From NCBI GenBank assembly GCA_025935815.1, contig JAICUO010000008.1, positions 1-32,936 on the forward strand: a stretch of DNA of 32,936 nt, given 5' to 3'. The stretch is from Streptosporangiaceae bacterium. GTDB taxonomy: Bacteria; Actinomycetota; Actinomycetes; Streptosporangiales; Streptosporangiaceae. The notes beneath the pieces were generated by a model. The model was given only the letters and a program-made list of their open reading frames with translations. It was not told the DNA's origin and did no database searches. This document shows positions 14,875 to 23,338 of the stretch, one piece after another (position 1 is the first letter of the stretch; each line of letters opens with the position of its first letter). The translations under genes were made by a program, and so were the position numbers.

Positions 14875-15201
14875 ATGACCGCTCTCATCTCCCGCGAGGA
14901 ACTACAGGCCGCCATCGACGCGGGCAGCGCCACCGTCGTGGACGCGCTCGGCGGGGACTACTACGCCAAGCAGCACCTGCCCGGCGCCGTCGCGCTGGCC
15001 CCCGGCGAGGTCGACGCCCGGGCCGCCACCGTCTTGCCCGACAAGGACGCCCTGATCGTCACCTACTGCACCGGCCCCTCCTGCCCCAACAGCGGGCAGG
15101 TCGCCGACCGGCTCACCGCCCTCGGGTACGCCAACGTCCGCAAGTACCGGGAGGGCATCGAAGACTGGACGGGCGCCGGCCTGCCCACCGAGTCCGCCTG
15201 A
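14875..15201 (+). CDS. Single-domain rhodanese-like sulfurtransferase
   Basis: This 108-residue cytoplasmic protein contains one complete rhodanese fold: ISREELQAAIDAGSATVVDAL at the start, HLPGAVAL, and the active-site loop TYCTGPSCPNS with the persulfide-forming Cys and a second Cys five residues on. It ends REGIEDWTGAGLP, the usual CH2B-type finish. The ribosome site CGGAGG lies seven bases before the ATG. It is divergent from a TetR gene and shares its palindromic operator, so expression is probably induced by whatever ligand that repressor senses, perhaps a sulfur or thiol stress signal (inference). Confidence 0.93.
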   Translation: MTALISREELQAAIDAGSATVVDALGGDYYAKQHLPGAVALAPGEVDARAATVLPDKDALIVTYCTGPSCPNSGQVADRLTALGYANVRKYREGIEDWTGAGLPTESA

Positions 15202-15263
15202 CCGGGCACCGTCTCGACGGCATCCACGGCCGAACTGCCCCTGACCAGCGGGGAGCCCGGTGC

Positions 15264-16172
15264 TCACTCACCCGGTTGTTGTCGTTCAGCCTCGGGAAAC
15301 CTCGCGTACGCGGGCGCGAGGATGTCCCGCAATGACTGGCCGCGAACCTCGATCGGGGGCGGGTCGCCGAGGCGGAGCAGCAGGTCAGGCGGGGTCAGGG
15401 GACTCGGTGGCAGCGCGCGCAGCCGGGCCTGGCTTACGCCTGGTGACCAGAAGTCGGCGAGGGACTCCGCCAGCGGTGGCGCGGTCACGTCCGCCAAGGC
15501 CGCCAGGGCCGGGCTGCCGGCCGTAGCGCCGGGCCGCGCGACGGACGGTCCACGACCGGCGGATGTGCCCGCGACCTGGCCACGCAGGGCGGTGAGCAGG
15601 GTCTCGCGGGACTTGCCGCGCCAGGCGAGCATCGCGAACGGGTCGGCGTCAAATGCCTCGGCGAGCACATAGCAGACCGCGGCCAGGTGCTTGCAGGGGA
15701 CTTCCCAGTCCGGGCAGTTGCAGCGCATGTCCAGGTCCCTGGCCGACCGGGGGAACAACGGCGTGCCAGCGTCGGCGAAGACCTGCTCGATCTCGGCGGG
15801 CATCTCGCCGGCCAGCAGCCGGGCGCGGAACAGCGCCTGGGCGGCAAGGCGGGACTCCACTTGCCGCCATTGCGCGACGGTCAGCGGAAGGACGGTGATC
15901 GCGACCTTGTAGGGCTGGGGGCGCGAGCCCTGCACGCGCGCGGTGACCTTGCCCGTGGTTAGCTCAAACTCCAGGACCTGACCACGCCGCGCGTAGCTGC
16001 GGCCTCGTTGCAGCCGACCGCTCATGCCCCAGGACTCAAGCACGCCGATGAACCGGCGCGACCACCATTGCGCGCCGATCGCGCCGCGCTTGCTCTTGGC
16101 CTTGATCCCGCCCTCGACGGCGATCGGCCCGCCAGGCGAGTAGTCAGGCCAGGGCACGTAGCGCGGGCTCAT
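15264..16172 (-). CDS. SWIM zinc-finger protein, partner of SNF2 helicase
   Basis: This 302-residue protein has the SWIM motif CNCPDWEVPCKH (CxCx6CxH, about residues 149-160) in the middle. The N-terminal part carries WWSRRFIGVLESWGMSGRLQRGRSYARRGQV, in two blocks, typical of actinobacterial SWIM proteins next to SNF2 helicases. The C-terminal ~110 residues are Pro/Ala/Leu-rich and less conserved in look. The ATG overlaps the helicase stop (ATGA, 16169-16172), so the two are co-translated. SWIM zinc fingers bind DNA or protein; a role as the helicase's substrate-recognition subunit in DNA repair or transcription recycling is inferred. Confidence 0.9.
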   Translation of the reverse strand: MSPRYVPWPDYSPGGPIAVEGGIKAKSKRGAIGAQWWSRRFIGVLESWGMSGRLQRGRSYARRGQVLEFELTTGKVTARVQGSRPQPYKVAITVLPLTVAQWRQVESRLAAQALFRARLLAGEMPAEIEQVFADAGTPLFPRSARDLDMRCNCPDWEVPCKHLAAVCYVLAEAFDADPFAMLAWRGKSRETLLTALRGQVAGTSAGRGPSVARPGATAGSPALAALADVTAPPLAESLADFWSPGVSQARLRALPPSPLTPPDLLLRLGDPPPIEVRGQSLRDILAPAYARFPEAERQQPGE

Positions 16173-19100
16173 GCGGAGACCGCATCGGGGGAAAGCGCGA
16201 GGACCTCTCGCAAGGCGGCAGTGGACAACTCGGTCAGCCAGTTCTCGCCGGTGCCGACGATCTGCTCGGCGAGCGCCTTCTTCTGCTCGATCATGGCGTC
16301 AATCCGCTCCTCCAGGGTGCCGACGCAGACGAACTTGCGGACCTGGACGTCTCGGCGCTGGCCGATGCGGAATGCCCGGTCAGTGGCCTGGTCCTCCACG
16401 GCCGGGTTCCACCAGCGGTCGATGTGGATGACGTGGTTCGCCGCGGTCAGGTTCAGCCCGGTGCCCCCCGCCTTCAGCGACAGCAAGAACAGCACCGGCT
16501 CGTCCGATTCCTGGAATCGGGCGACCATGGCGTCTCGTTGCTTGCGGGACGTGCCGCCGTGCAGGAAGAGCACCGGGCACCCGGTCCGCGTGGCCAGGTA
16601 CGGCTGCAGCATCCGGCCGAACTCGGCGTACTGCGTGAAGCACAGCGCCTTGTCGCCGTCGGCGACGATCTCCTCGCTCAGCTCCTCGAGCCGGGCCAGC
16701 TTGCCGGACCGCCCGGTGAGCCGGGAACCGTCGCCGAGCAGGTGAGCCGGGTGGTTGCAGACTTGCTTGAGCTTCGCCATCGTGGCGAGCACCAGGCCGC
16801 GCCGGGTGATGTCGTCCGACGCGTCATCGATCCGCGACAGCATGTCGCTGACGGTGGCGGCGTAGAGGCTGGCCTGCTCCTGGGTAAGGTTGCACCAGAC
16901 CTTCATCTCCTGCTTCTCCGGCAGGTCGGAGATGATCGACTTGTCGGTCTTCAGGCGGCGCAGCACGAAAGGCTGAGTGACCCGGCGCAGCTCCCGCGCT
17001 GCCTCATCGCAGGAGTGTCGCTCGATCGGCACGGCGTACCGCTCGCGGAAGGCCTTCCCGGACCCGAGCAGGCCGGGGTTGGCGAACTCCATGATCGACC
17101 ACAGCTCGGACAGCTGGTTCTCCACCGGGGTCCCGGTCAGCGCGATCCGCGACCTGGCCGGGAGCGCCCGGACGGCCTTCGCTTGCTGGCTCAGGTGATT
17201 CTTGATCGCCTGCGCCTCGTCGCAGACCACCCGCGCCCAGCGCACCTGGGACAACGCCGCCAGGTCCCTCGCGGCCGTCTGGTAAGTCGTGATCACCAGG
17301 TCAGCGGCGGCCAGCGCGGCCGACAGCGGCGCGCCCGCCAGCCGGTCGGCCCCATGGTGGACAAGCACCGTCAGGCCGGGCGTGAACCGCTCCGCCTCCC
17401 GTTGCCAGTTCCCCGTCAGCGACATCGGGCACACCAGCAGGGTCGGGTCGGCCCCGGCATCCGGAGCGGGTGCGGCTGAGTCCCGCTCCTGATGCTCGGC
17501 CCACAGGAGCGACAGCAACTGGACGGTCTTGCCGAGCCCCATGTCGTCAGCGAGGACCGCGCCCAGGCCGAGCCGACCGAGGAAGGACAGCCACGACAGG
17601 CCGCGACGCTGGTACGGGCGCAGCGTGCCGTGGAAACCCTCAGGGGTGTCCATCGCCAGCAGGCGCCGGTCGGCCTGGCCGGACAGGAGGTCGCCAAGCC
17701 ACCCGTCGGCATCGACGGCGGCCAGCGGCAGCTCGGCAAGGTGGCCGCCGGCGCCGATCACCGCGTCGAGGACCTCGGCCGCGGCCATCGTGCCGGACTG
17801 CTGGCGCTCAAGGAACTCCAGAGCCGCCTTCAGGCGCCGGTCGTCGAGCTCGACCCATTGACCTCTGATGCGGACGAGCGGAACCTTCAGCTCCGCGAGC
17901 TCAGCGAACTCTTCCGCTGAGAGCACGTCGTCGCCGATGGCCAGCTCATACCGGAAGTCCACGAGGTCCTGCAGTCCGAACTGGCCCGGCCTGGCCGAGG
18001 CCGACGACCCGCCAGACGACGACCTGGTGGTCAGCTTGAGGCCAAGGCGTGCCTTGCGCGCCCAGTCGGGCAGGAGCACGCCGAATCCGGCGCCGGATAG
18101 CAGCGGGCCGGTGTCGCGCAAGAACTCAAGCGCGCCTGCCGTGTCCAGCGTGACCTGGGCCGGTACCGCGTCGCGGAGCGCGCCGTCGAGGGCGGGGAAC
18201 AGGCGGGCAGCCGTGCCGAGGCCGGCCAGCAGCGCCTCTTCTGGATGAGATTCGCCCGTGATCCAGCCGTATCCGGCTCCGTCCCACACGTCGGCGGCGG
18301 ATAGCACCAGGCTCGGGTCCTCGGCCGACTGCAGCGCGAACTCGACGCGCCACGCGGGTGAACCGGGTGCGCTTGGTTCCACCAGGCGGAAGCAGGTACG
18401 CACGGGGCCGCCCGGAAGCGAGGCACTCGCCCGCCAGCCGGCGAACGCGGCGGTCAGTTCGCGGGCCTCGAGCTCGTCCTGCGGGGTCGCCACCTCCACC
18501 GCGGGATCCGGGGCGGTCAGCGAAGCCACGGTCCGTTCCGCGAGCGGAATGCGGGCTGGACGACGACCTCGGCGCGCGGGCAGGAGGCCAGCTGGCAGGC
18601 GGGCGCGCGCTGACGCGTCCACTAGGGCGTCGAGCACGCCGGCCAGCAGCGGACCGGGCGCGGTTCCCTCGGCGGCCCCCTCGGCCGCCCGGCAGGCGGG
18701 CGGCATCGCGGCGGCGAGCTCGCGGGCGCGCTGGGCATCGGCGGCCGACAGCACCGGGCGCCACCGGGCGGCGTAGCCGCCGGCCTCTTCGGCCAGCGCC
18801 GGCAGGACGCTCCCCCGCGTGACCAGGTCGGCGGCGAACCGCGCGACGGCCGCCCAGTTGCCGATCGACCCGCTCACGGTCAGCCCGCCGGGCGGCCGGT
18901 CACCCAGCGTGGCCAGTACTGACGCTGCGGTCGCGGGTTCGAACGTCAGCACGGGTACGCGCCAGGGTGCCAGGGCCGGCCGGCCCGGGGGCCTGGCGTC
19001 CGGACCGCTCGTCCCCAGCGGGTGGCGGATCAGCTCCGCAGACGCGAGGGGAGCGTTGGGCAGCGACGGCAGGTGCATGGTGAGCTCGTCGTCTACTGCC

Positions 19101-19291
19101 TTGCGGGCCAGGTCCCCCGTGCCTGCCTCGGCCAGCGCGTCCGCCAGGCGGCCGGGCGGGACGGCGAACGGGTGCGAGCGGGGCGCCCTGGAGGGCCGGC
19201 CGGCGCGCGCGGGTGCCTGCGCAGGCAACGCTGGGTCCTCCGCCCACACGTGCGGCGCGCCGTACGCCCAGATTCCGTGAATGACCAGCAT
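16169..19291 (-). CDS. SNF2-family DEAD/DEAH-box ATPase (HepA/RapA-like)
   Basis: This 1040-residue motor protein has an N-terminal SNF2-associated region (to about 540) and then the two RecA-like lobes. Motif I is LADDMGLGKTVQ (about residue 580), motif II DEAQ (about 690), and motif III LTGTPVENQLSELW. Motif V is GGTGLNLTAA, and motif VI QATDRAFRIGQRRDV (about 970). Such enzymes use ATP to translocate on double-stranded DNA and remodel protein-DNA complexes. The ATG at 19291 has GAGG about 11 bases upstream. The SWIM gene follows in a 4-base overlap. The N-terminal 500 residues are Ala/Gly/Pro-rich but continuous, with no frameshift seen. Confidence 0.95.
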   Translation of the reverse strand: MLVIHGIWAYGAPHVWAEDPALPAQAPARAGRPSRAPRSHPFAVPPGRLADALAEAGTGDLARKAVDDELTMHLPSLPNAPLASAELIRHPLGTSGPDARPPGRPALAPWRVPVLTFEPATAASVLATLGDRPPGGLTVSGSIGNWAAVARFAADLVTRGSVLPALAEEAGGYAARWRPVLSAADAQRARELAAAMPPACRAAEGAAEGTAPGPLLAGVLDALVDASARARLPAGLLPARRGRRPARIPLAERTVASLTAPDPAVEVATPQDELEARELTAAFAGWRASASLPGGPVRTCFRLVEPSAPGSPAWRVEFALQSAEDPSLVLSAADVWDGAGYGWITGESHPEEALLAGLGTAARLFPALDGALRDAVPAQVTLDTAGALEFLRDTGPLLSGAGFGVLLPDWARKARLGLKLTTRSSSGGSSASARPGQFGLQDLVDFRYELAIGDDVLSAEEFAELAELKVPLVRIRGQWVELDDRRLKAALEFLERQQSGTMAAAEVLDAVIGAGGHLAELPLAAVDADGWLGDLLSGQADRRLLAMDTPEGFHGTLRPYQRRGLSWLSFLGRLGLGAVLADDMGLGKTVQLLSLLWAEHQERDSAAPAPDAGADPTLLVCPMSLTGNWQREAERFTPGLTVLVHHGADRLAGAPLSAALAAADLVITTYQTAARDLAALSQVRWARVVCDEAQAIKNHLSQQAKAVRALPARSRIALTGTPVENQLSELWSIMEFANPGLLGSGKAFRERYAVPIERHSCDEAARELRRVTQPFVLRRLKTDKSIISDLPEKQEMKVWCNLTQEQASLYAATVSDMLSRIDDASDDITRRGLVLATMAKLKQVCNHPAHLLGDGSRLTGRSGKLARLEELSEEIVADGDKALCFTQYAEFGRMLQPYLATRTGCPVLFLHGGTSRKQRDAMVARFQESDEPVLFLLSLKAGGTGLNLTAANHVIHIDRWWNPAVEDQATDRAFRIGQRRDVQVRKFVCVGTLEERIDAMIEQKKALAEQIVGTGENWLTELSTAALREVLALSPDAVSA

Positions 19292-19455
19292 GTAATGACG
19301 ACCTCACGACTGCACGCTAGCAGCAGTCCCGCGCGGCCTACTGCGACTTCAAGGCGTCACCGGGACACGCGGGCGTCGACGTGGCCGGCCCGGCCTGCTG
19401 GGGAACACCGGCCGGGGTTCGTCAGGCAACGCATGCGGGCGGCCGGCTCGTACAT

Positions 19456-19479
19456 GGGGCAGCAAGCGAGCTTTGCCCC
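19456..19479 (+). other. Hairpin in the L,D-transpeptidase leader
   Basis: GGGGCA (19456-19461) pairs with TGCCCC (19474-19479), and the intervening AAGC/GCTT extends the stem across a 2-base bulge. The structure ends 27 bases before the transpeptidase ATG, just ahead of its ribosome site. It may tune translation or be an incidental GC-rich stem. Confidence 0.35.
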
Positions 19480-19506
19480 AGACGACTACGACCTTAGGGG
19501 ACCCGC

Positions 19507-20148
19507 ATGATCGGCAACCGCCCCGGCAGGCGCGCGCGAACGCCTGACCGGCACGACCGTCGGCGCGCCGCGCTCTGGCTCACCCTCATGGCCGCCCCCG
19601 CAACCGCGGTGATCGTGGCCGCCACCTGGCTGGTAGCGCCCCTGGTGTCCAAGGCCAGCGACCCCGCCCGCACGGCGGCACAAGCTAACCGGCCGGGCGG
19701 CGGGGACCCGGCGGCCCTCGCCTGGACGGCGCGCCCGTCCGCGGCACCCCGGTCACCGGCCCGCTCCGGCGACGGCATCGCGCTGGACCCCGGCATTCGC
19801 CGGGCGTGCCCGCCCTCGGCGTCCGCGTGCGCCGACCTGGCTGACCACATCACCTGGCTGCAGTCCCAGGGCCGGATTACCTACGGGCCCGTGCGCATGG
19901 AGCCGGGCGCGCCCGCCGACCCGACGCCGCGCGGGACCTTCCACGTCGCGTGGAAGGCGGGGGCGCACTACATCAGCACCAGCTTCGGGGTGCCGATTCC
20001 GTATGCCGTGTTCTTCGCGCAGGGCGGGATCGCCTTCCACGCCGGCAGCCTCACCTCGTCGTCTCACGGCTGCATCCACCTCACCCTGGCTAACGCGCAC
20101 TACTACCATGACCACCTGCCGATCGGAGCCGAGGTGGCCGTCTTCTAG
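19507..20148 (+). CDS. L,D-transpeptidase (YkuD) with N-terminal membrane anchor
   Basis: This 213-residue exported enzyme has a basic N-terminus, one hydrophobic helix (about residues 22-48) acting as a signal anchor, a Pro/Ala-rich linker, then a YkuD domain. The catalytic signature is HAGSLTSSSHGCIHL, with Cys189 and its upstream His. These enzymes form 3-3 peptidoglycan crosslinks outside the membrane, or attach proteins to the wall. GGGGA lies about six bases before the ATG. A perfect 28-bp palindrome follows the stop by 12 bases and may terminate the transcript. Confidence 0.92.
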   Translation: MIGNRPGRRARTPDRHDRRRAALWLTLMAAPATAVIVAATWLVAPLVSKASDPARTAAQANRPGGGDPAALAWTARPSAAPRSPARSGDGIALDPGIRRACPPSASACADLADHITWLQSQGRITYGPVRMEPGAPADPTPRGTFHVAWKAGAHYISTSFGVPIPYAVFFAQGGIAFHAGSLTSSSHGCIHLTLANAHYYHDHLPIGAEVAVF

Positions 20149-20160
20149 CGCCCCGATGAC

Positions 20161-20188
20161 CCCGCCTCCTACCTAGGTAGGAGGCGGG
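20161..20188. terminator. Perfect 28-bp palindrome: terminator or regulator operator
   Basis: The sequence from 20161 to 20188 is fully self-complementary, centred on CCTAGG, with flanking GCCTCCTA and TAGGAGGC arms. As RNA it gives a 12-bp stem with a 4-base loop but no U-tract, fitting a terminator for the transpeptidase (stop 20148). As DNA, the centre TACCTAGGTA lies 29 bp before the kinase-remnant start and could be an operator for the adjacent LuxR regulator. The sequence alone does not decide between the two. Confidence 0.6.
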
Positions 20189-20216
20189 TGCGGGGCCGGG
20201 GATCTAGATTCGTGTC

Positions 20217-20383
20217 GTGGAACGCCTACGATCGCTGGCGCGCGGGTACGCGCTCGGGGCCTTGATCGCGGCCGTGGCGGTCGAGGGGTCCGGCTGTATG
20301 CGGGCGAGATGACCACGGGCACGCCTGAGGGCGGGGGCTTTGTGCTCCGGGTGCGGCTGTCGCTGAGCGGGCAGCCGCGGTGA
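20217..20383 (+). pseudogene. Sensor histidine kinase remnant with large internal deletion
   Basis: A GTG at 20217 opens a short reading frame, MERLRSLARGYALGALIAAV, typical of the first membrane helix of a kinase. It runs to a TGA at 20312. Another frame, open through 20291-20383, reads VRLYAGEMTTGTPEGGGF then VLRVRLSLSGQPR, which matches the far C-terminal tail of HATPase kinases (compare the GGRLHAGPLADGGFRV tail of the kinase at 290-1144). Its TGA overlaps the GTG of the response regulator (20380-20383), the usual kinase-regulator coupling. About 350 codons between the two ends are missing and the ends are out of frame with each other, so kinase function is lost. Confidence 0.75.
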
Positions 20384-21042
20384 CCATTCGCGTCCTGGTC
20401 GCCGACGACCAGTCAATGGTCCGCGCGGGCTTCCGGATGCTGCTCGCGGGCGAGCAGGACATCGAGGTCGTGGCGGAGGCGAGCAACGGGATCGAGGCCG
20501 TCGCGAAGGCCGCGCGGACGGACCCGGCGGTGATCTTGATGGACATCAGGATGCCCGAGCTTGACGGCCTCGAGGCGACCCGGCGCATCCTCGCGGCCAA
20601 CGACGCCGCGCGGGTCCTGATCCTCACCACCTTCGGCCTCGACGAGTACGTCTACGAGGCGCTGTGCGCGGGCGCCAGCGGGTTCGTGCTGAAAGACGAT
20701 CCGCCCGAGCAGCTCATCAGCGCGGTCCGCACCGTCGCCGCTGGCAACGCGCTGCTGTCCCCCGCCATCACCAAGCGCGTGATCAGGCAGTTCACCCGCA
20801 TCCCGCGCCCCGTCCCGCCGAAGGAACTCAGTGACCTCACCGAGCGGGAGCTGGAGATCCTCCGGCTGATCGCCACCGGCCTGTCCAACGCGGAGATCAG
20901 CCGCACGCTGTTCATCGGCGAGACGACCGTGAAGACGCACGTCACGCACATCCTGCAGAAACTCGGCCTGCGAGACCGGGTCCAGGCGGTCGTGCTCGCC
21001 TACCAGGCCGGGCTGTTCGGGCAAGCACCCGGCGGATGCTAG
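20380..21042 (+). CDS. LuxR/NarL-family response regulator, orphaned by loss of its kinase
   Basis: This 220-residue regulator is intact. The acidic pair Asp9-Asp10, phosphoacceptor Asp55 (ILMDIRMPELDG), the TTFGLDEYVYEAL switch region and the Lys of FVLKDD are present. The LuxR domain begins LTERELEILRLIATGLSN and ends with recognition helix TVKTHVTHILQKLGL. The GTG start overlaps the stop of the kinase remnant. With no intact partner next to it, it must be phosphorylated by another kinase, by acetyl phosphate, or act unphosphorylated. Its reading frame shows no decay, which suggests it still has a role. Confidence 0.94.
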   Translation: MTIRVLVADDQSMVRAGFRMLLAGEQDIEVVAEASNGIEAVAKAARTDPAVILMDIRMPELDGLEATRRILAANDAARVLILTTFGLDEYVYEALCAGASGFVLKDDPPEQLISAVRTVAAGNALLSPAITKRVIRQFTRIPRPVPPKELSDLTERELEILRLIATGLSNAEISRTLFIGETTVKTHVTHILQKLGLRDRVQAVVLAYQAGLFGQAPGGC

Positions 21043-21075
21043 CGACAGCCCCCCGCGAACCAGTATGCCGGTGGA

Positions 21076-22440
21076 TCAGCGGCCGCGCCGGCCGCGGAAG
21101 CCCGCGGACAGCGCTGCCGCGCCGCGGCCGGTCGCCGGAGCGGCCATGATGGCTGCCGGGCGGTCGGGGGGCAGCGTGACGGGGGCAGCGGGCTCGCCGG
21201 CGATCGAGCGCAGCAGCGGCGACCCGGGAGTGACGGCGGCGGTCAGCGGAACGACGCCCGCCTTCCGCATCAGCGCGCGAACGTCGGCCGCCTGGGCCGG
21301 AGCCTGGAGGGTGATCACCGTCCCGGCCGCGCCGGCCCGGGCGGTCCGCCCTGAGCGGTGCAGGTACGCCTTGTGCTCGGCCGGCGGGTCAGCGTGAATG
21401 ACGAGGTCGATGCCGTCCACGTGGATGCCGCGGGCCGCGATGTCAGTCGCGACGATGACCCGGGCGCCGCCGCCCGTGAAGGCGGCCAGATTCCGCTCGC
21501 GTGCGCCCTGTGACAGGTCCCCGTGCAGTTCGGCCGCCGGGACGCCGCCCGAGGTCAGCTGGCGGGCGAGGCGGTGGGCGGCGTGCCTGGTCCGGGCGAA
21601 GACGAGCGTGCGGCCGCTGCCGCCCGCGAGGGCGGTGACCACGCCGACCCGGTCGGCCGGGGTGATGGTCAGCAGGTGGTGGATCATGGCGGGCGGTGCC
21701 TCCGCCAGGCCGACGTCGTGGTGTGCCGGGCGGGTCATGAAGCGCCTCGCCAGCACGTCGGCGGCGGCGTCGAGGGTCGCCGAGAACAGCATCCGCTGGC
21801 CGTCGGGCGGGGTCATGTCAAGGAGGCGCCGCACGACGGGCAGGAAGCCGAGGTCGGCCATGTGGTCCGCCTCGTCGAGCACGCTTATCTCCACGTCGCC
21901 CAGGTGGCAGTGGCCCTGCTCGATGAGGTCGGCCAGCCTGCCGGGGCACGCGACGACGATATCGGCGCGGTCACGCAGCCTGGCCACCTGTGGCCTTTGG
22001 GGCACCCCGCCGTAGATCGTCGCCACGCTCAGCCCGGCCGATTCGGCGAGCGGGGCGAGGACGGCGTGGACCTGGCTGGCGAGCTCCCTGGTCGGCACGA
22101 GCACCAGGCCGCGCGGGCGGCAGGCGCTTGTGTAACCGCCGGCTAGCCGCGCGGCCAGCGGGATGGCGAAGCCGAGGGTCTTACCCGATCCGGTCTGCCC
22201 CCGGCCGAGGATGTCCCGGCCGGCCAGGGCATCTGGCAGCGTGGCGGCCTGGATGGGAAACGGCGTGGTGATGCCCGCCGCCGCGAGCGCGGCCACGAGC
22301 GGCTCCGGAACGCCCGCCCCGGCAAAGGAGGCGGCGTGCGGGGCGGGGGAAGAGCTAACGTGCGGAGCGGCGGCGGCGAGCCTGGTGCGGGGACGCCTTC
22401 CGCGCGGAGCCGACAGGCGTTCGGCGGGCAGAGCAGACAA
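21076..22440 (-). CDS. DEAD-box ATP-dependent RNA helicase
   Basis: This 454-residue helicase has all core motifs: Q-motif (F61 to Q64), Walker A GQTGSGKT (81-88), PTREL, DEAD (189-192), SAT (220-222), ATDIAARGIHV and HRSGRTARAG. The C-terminal extension is short (about 60 residues, Ala/Gly/Arg-rich), with no extra RNA-binding domain. It probably remodels structured RNA, for example in ribosome assembly or cold adaptation. The TTG at 22440 is supported by GGAGG about nine bases upstream. A perfect -35 hexamer TTGACA lies at 22575-22580 (minus) without a convincing -10. The 165-base leader contains a GTG-started open frame (from 22564) that overlaps the gene and is not called. Confidence 0.93.
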   Translation of the reverse strand: MSALPAERLSAPRGRRPRTRLAAAAPHVSSSPAPHAASFAGAGVPEPLVAALAAAGITTPFPIQAATLPDALAGRDILGRGQTGSGKTLGFAIPLAARLAGGYTSACRPRGLVLVPTRELASQVHAVLAPLAESAGLSVATIYGGVPQRPQVARLRDRADIVVACPGRLADLIEQGHCHLGDVEISVLDEADHMADLGFLPVVRRLLDMTPPDGQRMLFSATLDAAADVLARRFMTRPAHHDVGLAEAPPAMIHHLLTITPADRVGVVTALAGGSGRTLVFARTRHAAHRLARQLTSGGVPAAELHGDLSQGARERNLAAFTGGGARVIVATDIAARGIHVDGIDLVIHADPPAEHKAYLHRSGRTARAGAAGTVITLQAPAQAADVRALMRKAGVVPLTAAVTPGSPLLRSIAGEPAAPVTLPPDRPAAIMAAPATGRGAAALSAGFRGRRGR

Positions 22441-22606
22441 AGAGAGAACCTCCGGAGTAGGGTGCCGCGATTTCGAAGGCCGCCACGTCCGTGGAAACCA
22501 GCTCGCTCATCAGCGGCGCACGACTGGCGCGCCGGGACGGCCGCGCCTGAGTGTGATTGGCCACGCCGGGCCACTGTCAACGTGACCTGGCGCTTCAGGG
22601 GTTTGG

Positions 22607-23338
22607 CTAGCCAATGGCCAGCCGCGGCCCGGTGGGGAACAGCCGCCGAAGACGGCCAGCGGTCGCGGCGACGCCGGGCGAGTAGGTGAGCGGCTCCCGG
22701 CCGAGAACGAACAGCAGGGACCGTGCCGCCTGGACCAGTGCCGCGTGGCTGTTACTCGCGTAGGCCTGCGCCAGGGCGCGCAGGGCCGGGGAGAACCGGC
22801 GGCGCGGGTCCGCGTCACGCCAGGCGTCGGCATTGTCGAGGATATCGGCGACTGCCGCGCGCAGCTGGCCGCTCCCAGCGCCGAACTCGGCCTGCGCCAG
22901 GGCGGGGAGAGCGCGCGCGGGGGTAACCTCCTGGCCGGTCCCGGGCCGGGCCGGGCCAGCGCCCGGTCTGCGGCCGGCTACGGCGGCCTGGACCGTGGGG
23001 TAGGTCGCGAGGTGCCCGCTGAGCCCGGTGACGGTCAGCGCCCTGGCCACCTCGGGCTGCACCGCCGCCAGGTGCAACGTGCCGCCCAGCAAGACGGCGC
23101 GGCGCCGCGTGCTCACCAGGGCCACGAGGCCGCTGGCGTCCGCGTACCGGACCGCGGACATGTCGATGACGAGCCGACTGGCACCCGGGCGGAGCAGGCT
23201 CAACAGCCGTTCGCGCACAGCAGGCACGGACGCAATGTCCAGGTCGCCCCGGAGGGCAACGACGGTGGCGCCCCCGTCGGGGGTAGTCACCACGGTAAGG
23301 GTCGCGCGGCTGATGTCCTCGGCCACAGGGTGGGTCAC
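22607..23338 (-). CDS. STAS-domain protein (anti-anti-sigma-like) with an unassigned C-terminal domain
   Basis: Residues 1-110 form a STAS domain: VVALRGDLDIASVPAVRERL, then LVIDMSAVRYADASGLVALV with the potential phosphorylation site Ser69. STAS proteins bind anti-sigma kinases and release alternative sigma factors. Residues about 140-243 are a separate helical domain (LPALAQAEFGAGSGQLRA to the end) that I do not recognise. No anti-sigma kinase or sigma factor gene is adjacent. The GTG at 23338 has GGAAGG four to five bases upstream. The gene is followed by the DEAD-box helicase on the same strand after a 166-base gap. Confidence 0.85.
   Translation of the reverse strand: MTHPVAEDISRATLTVVTTPDGGATVVALRGDLDIASVPAVRERLLSLLRPGASRLVIDMSAVRYADASGLVALVSTRRRAVLLGGTLHLAAVQPEVARALTVTGLSGHLATYPTVQAAVAGRRPGAGPARPGTGQEVTPARALPALAQAEFGAGSGQLRAAVADILDNADAWRDADPRRRFSPALRALAQAYASNSHAALVQAARSLLFVLGREPLTYSPGVAATAGRLRRLFPTGPRLAIG

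Noticed and set aside
19380-19480. c-di-AMP (ydaO) riboswitch before the L,D-transpeptidase
   Set aside because: A GGGGAAC and a GTCAGG element are suggestive and the gene type fits, but the spacing is too short and the other conserved blocks are missing.
22355-22564. 69-codon leader frame before the DEAD-box helicase
   Set aside because: It overlaps the helicase start in another frame and shows no conserved features. A regulatory leader peptide remains possible but is unsupported.
22603-22614. Palindrome TTGGCTAGCCAA as a further motif or operator
   Set aside because: It overlaps the last codons of the STAS gene and does not match the 21-bp motif beyond CTAG.
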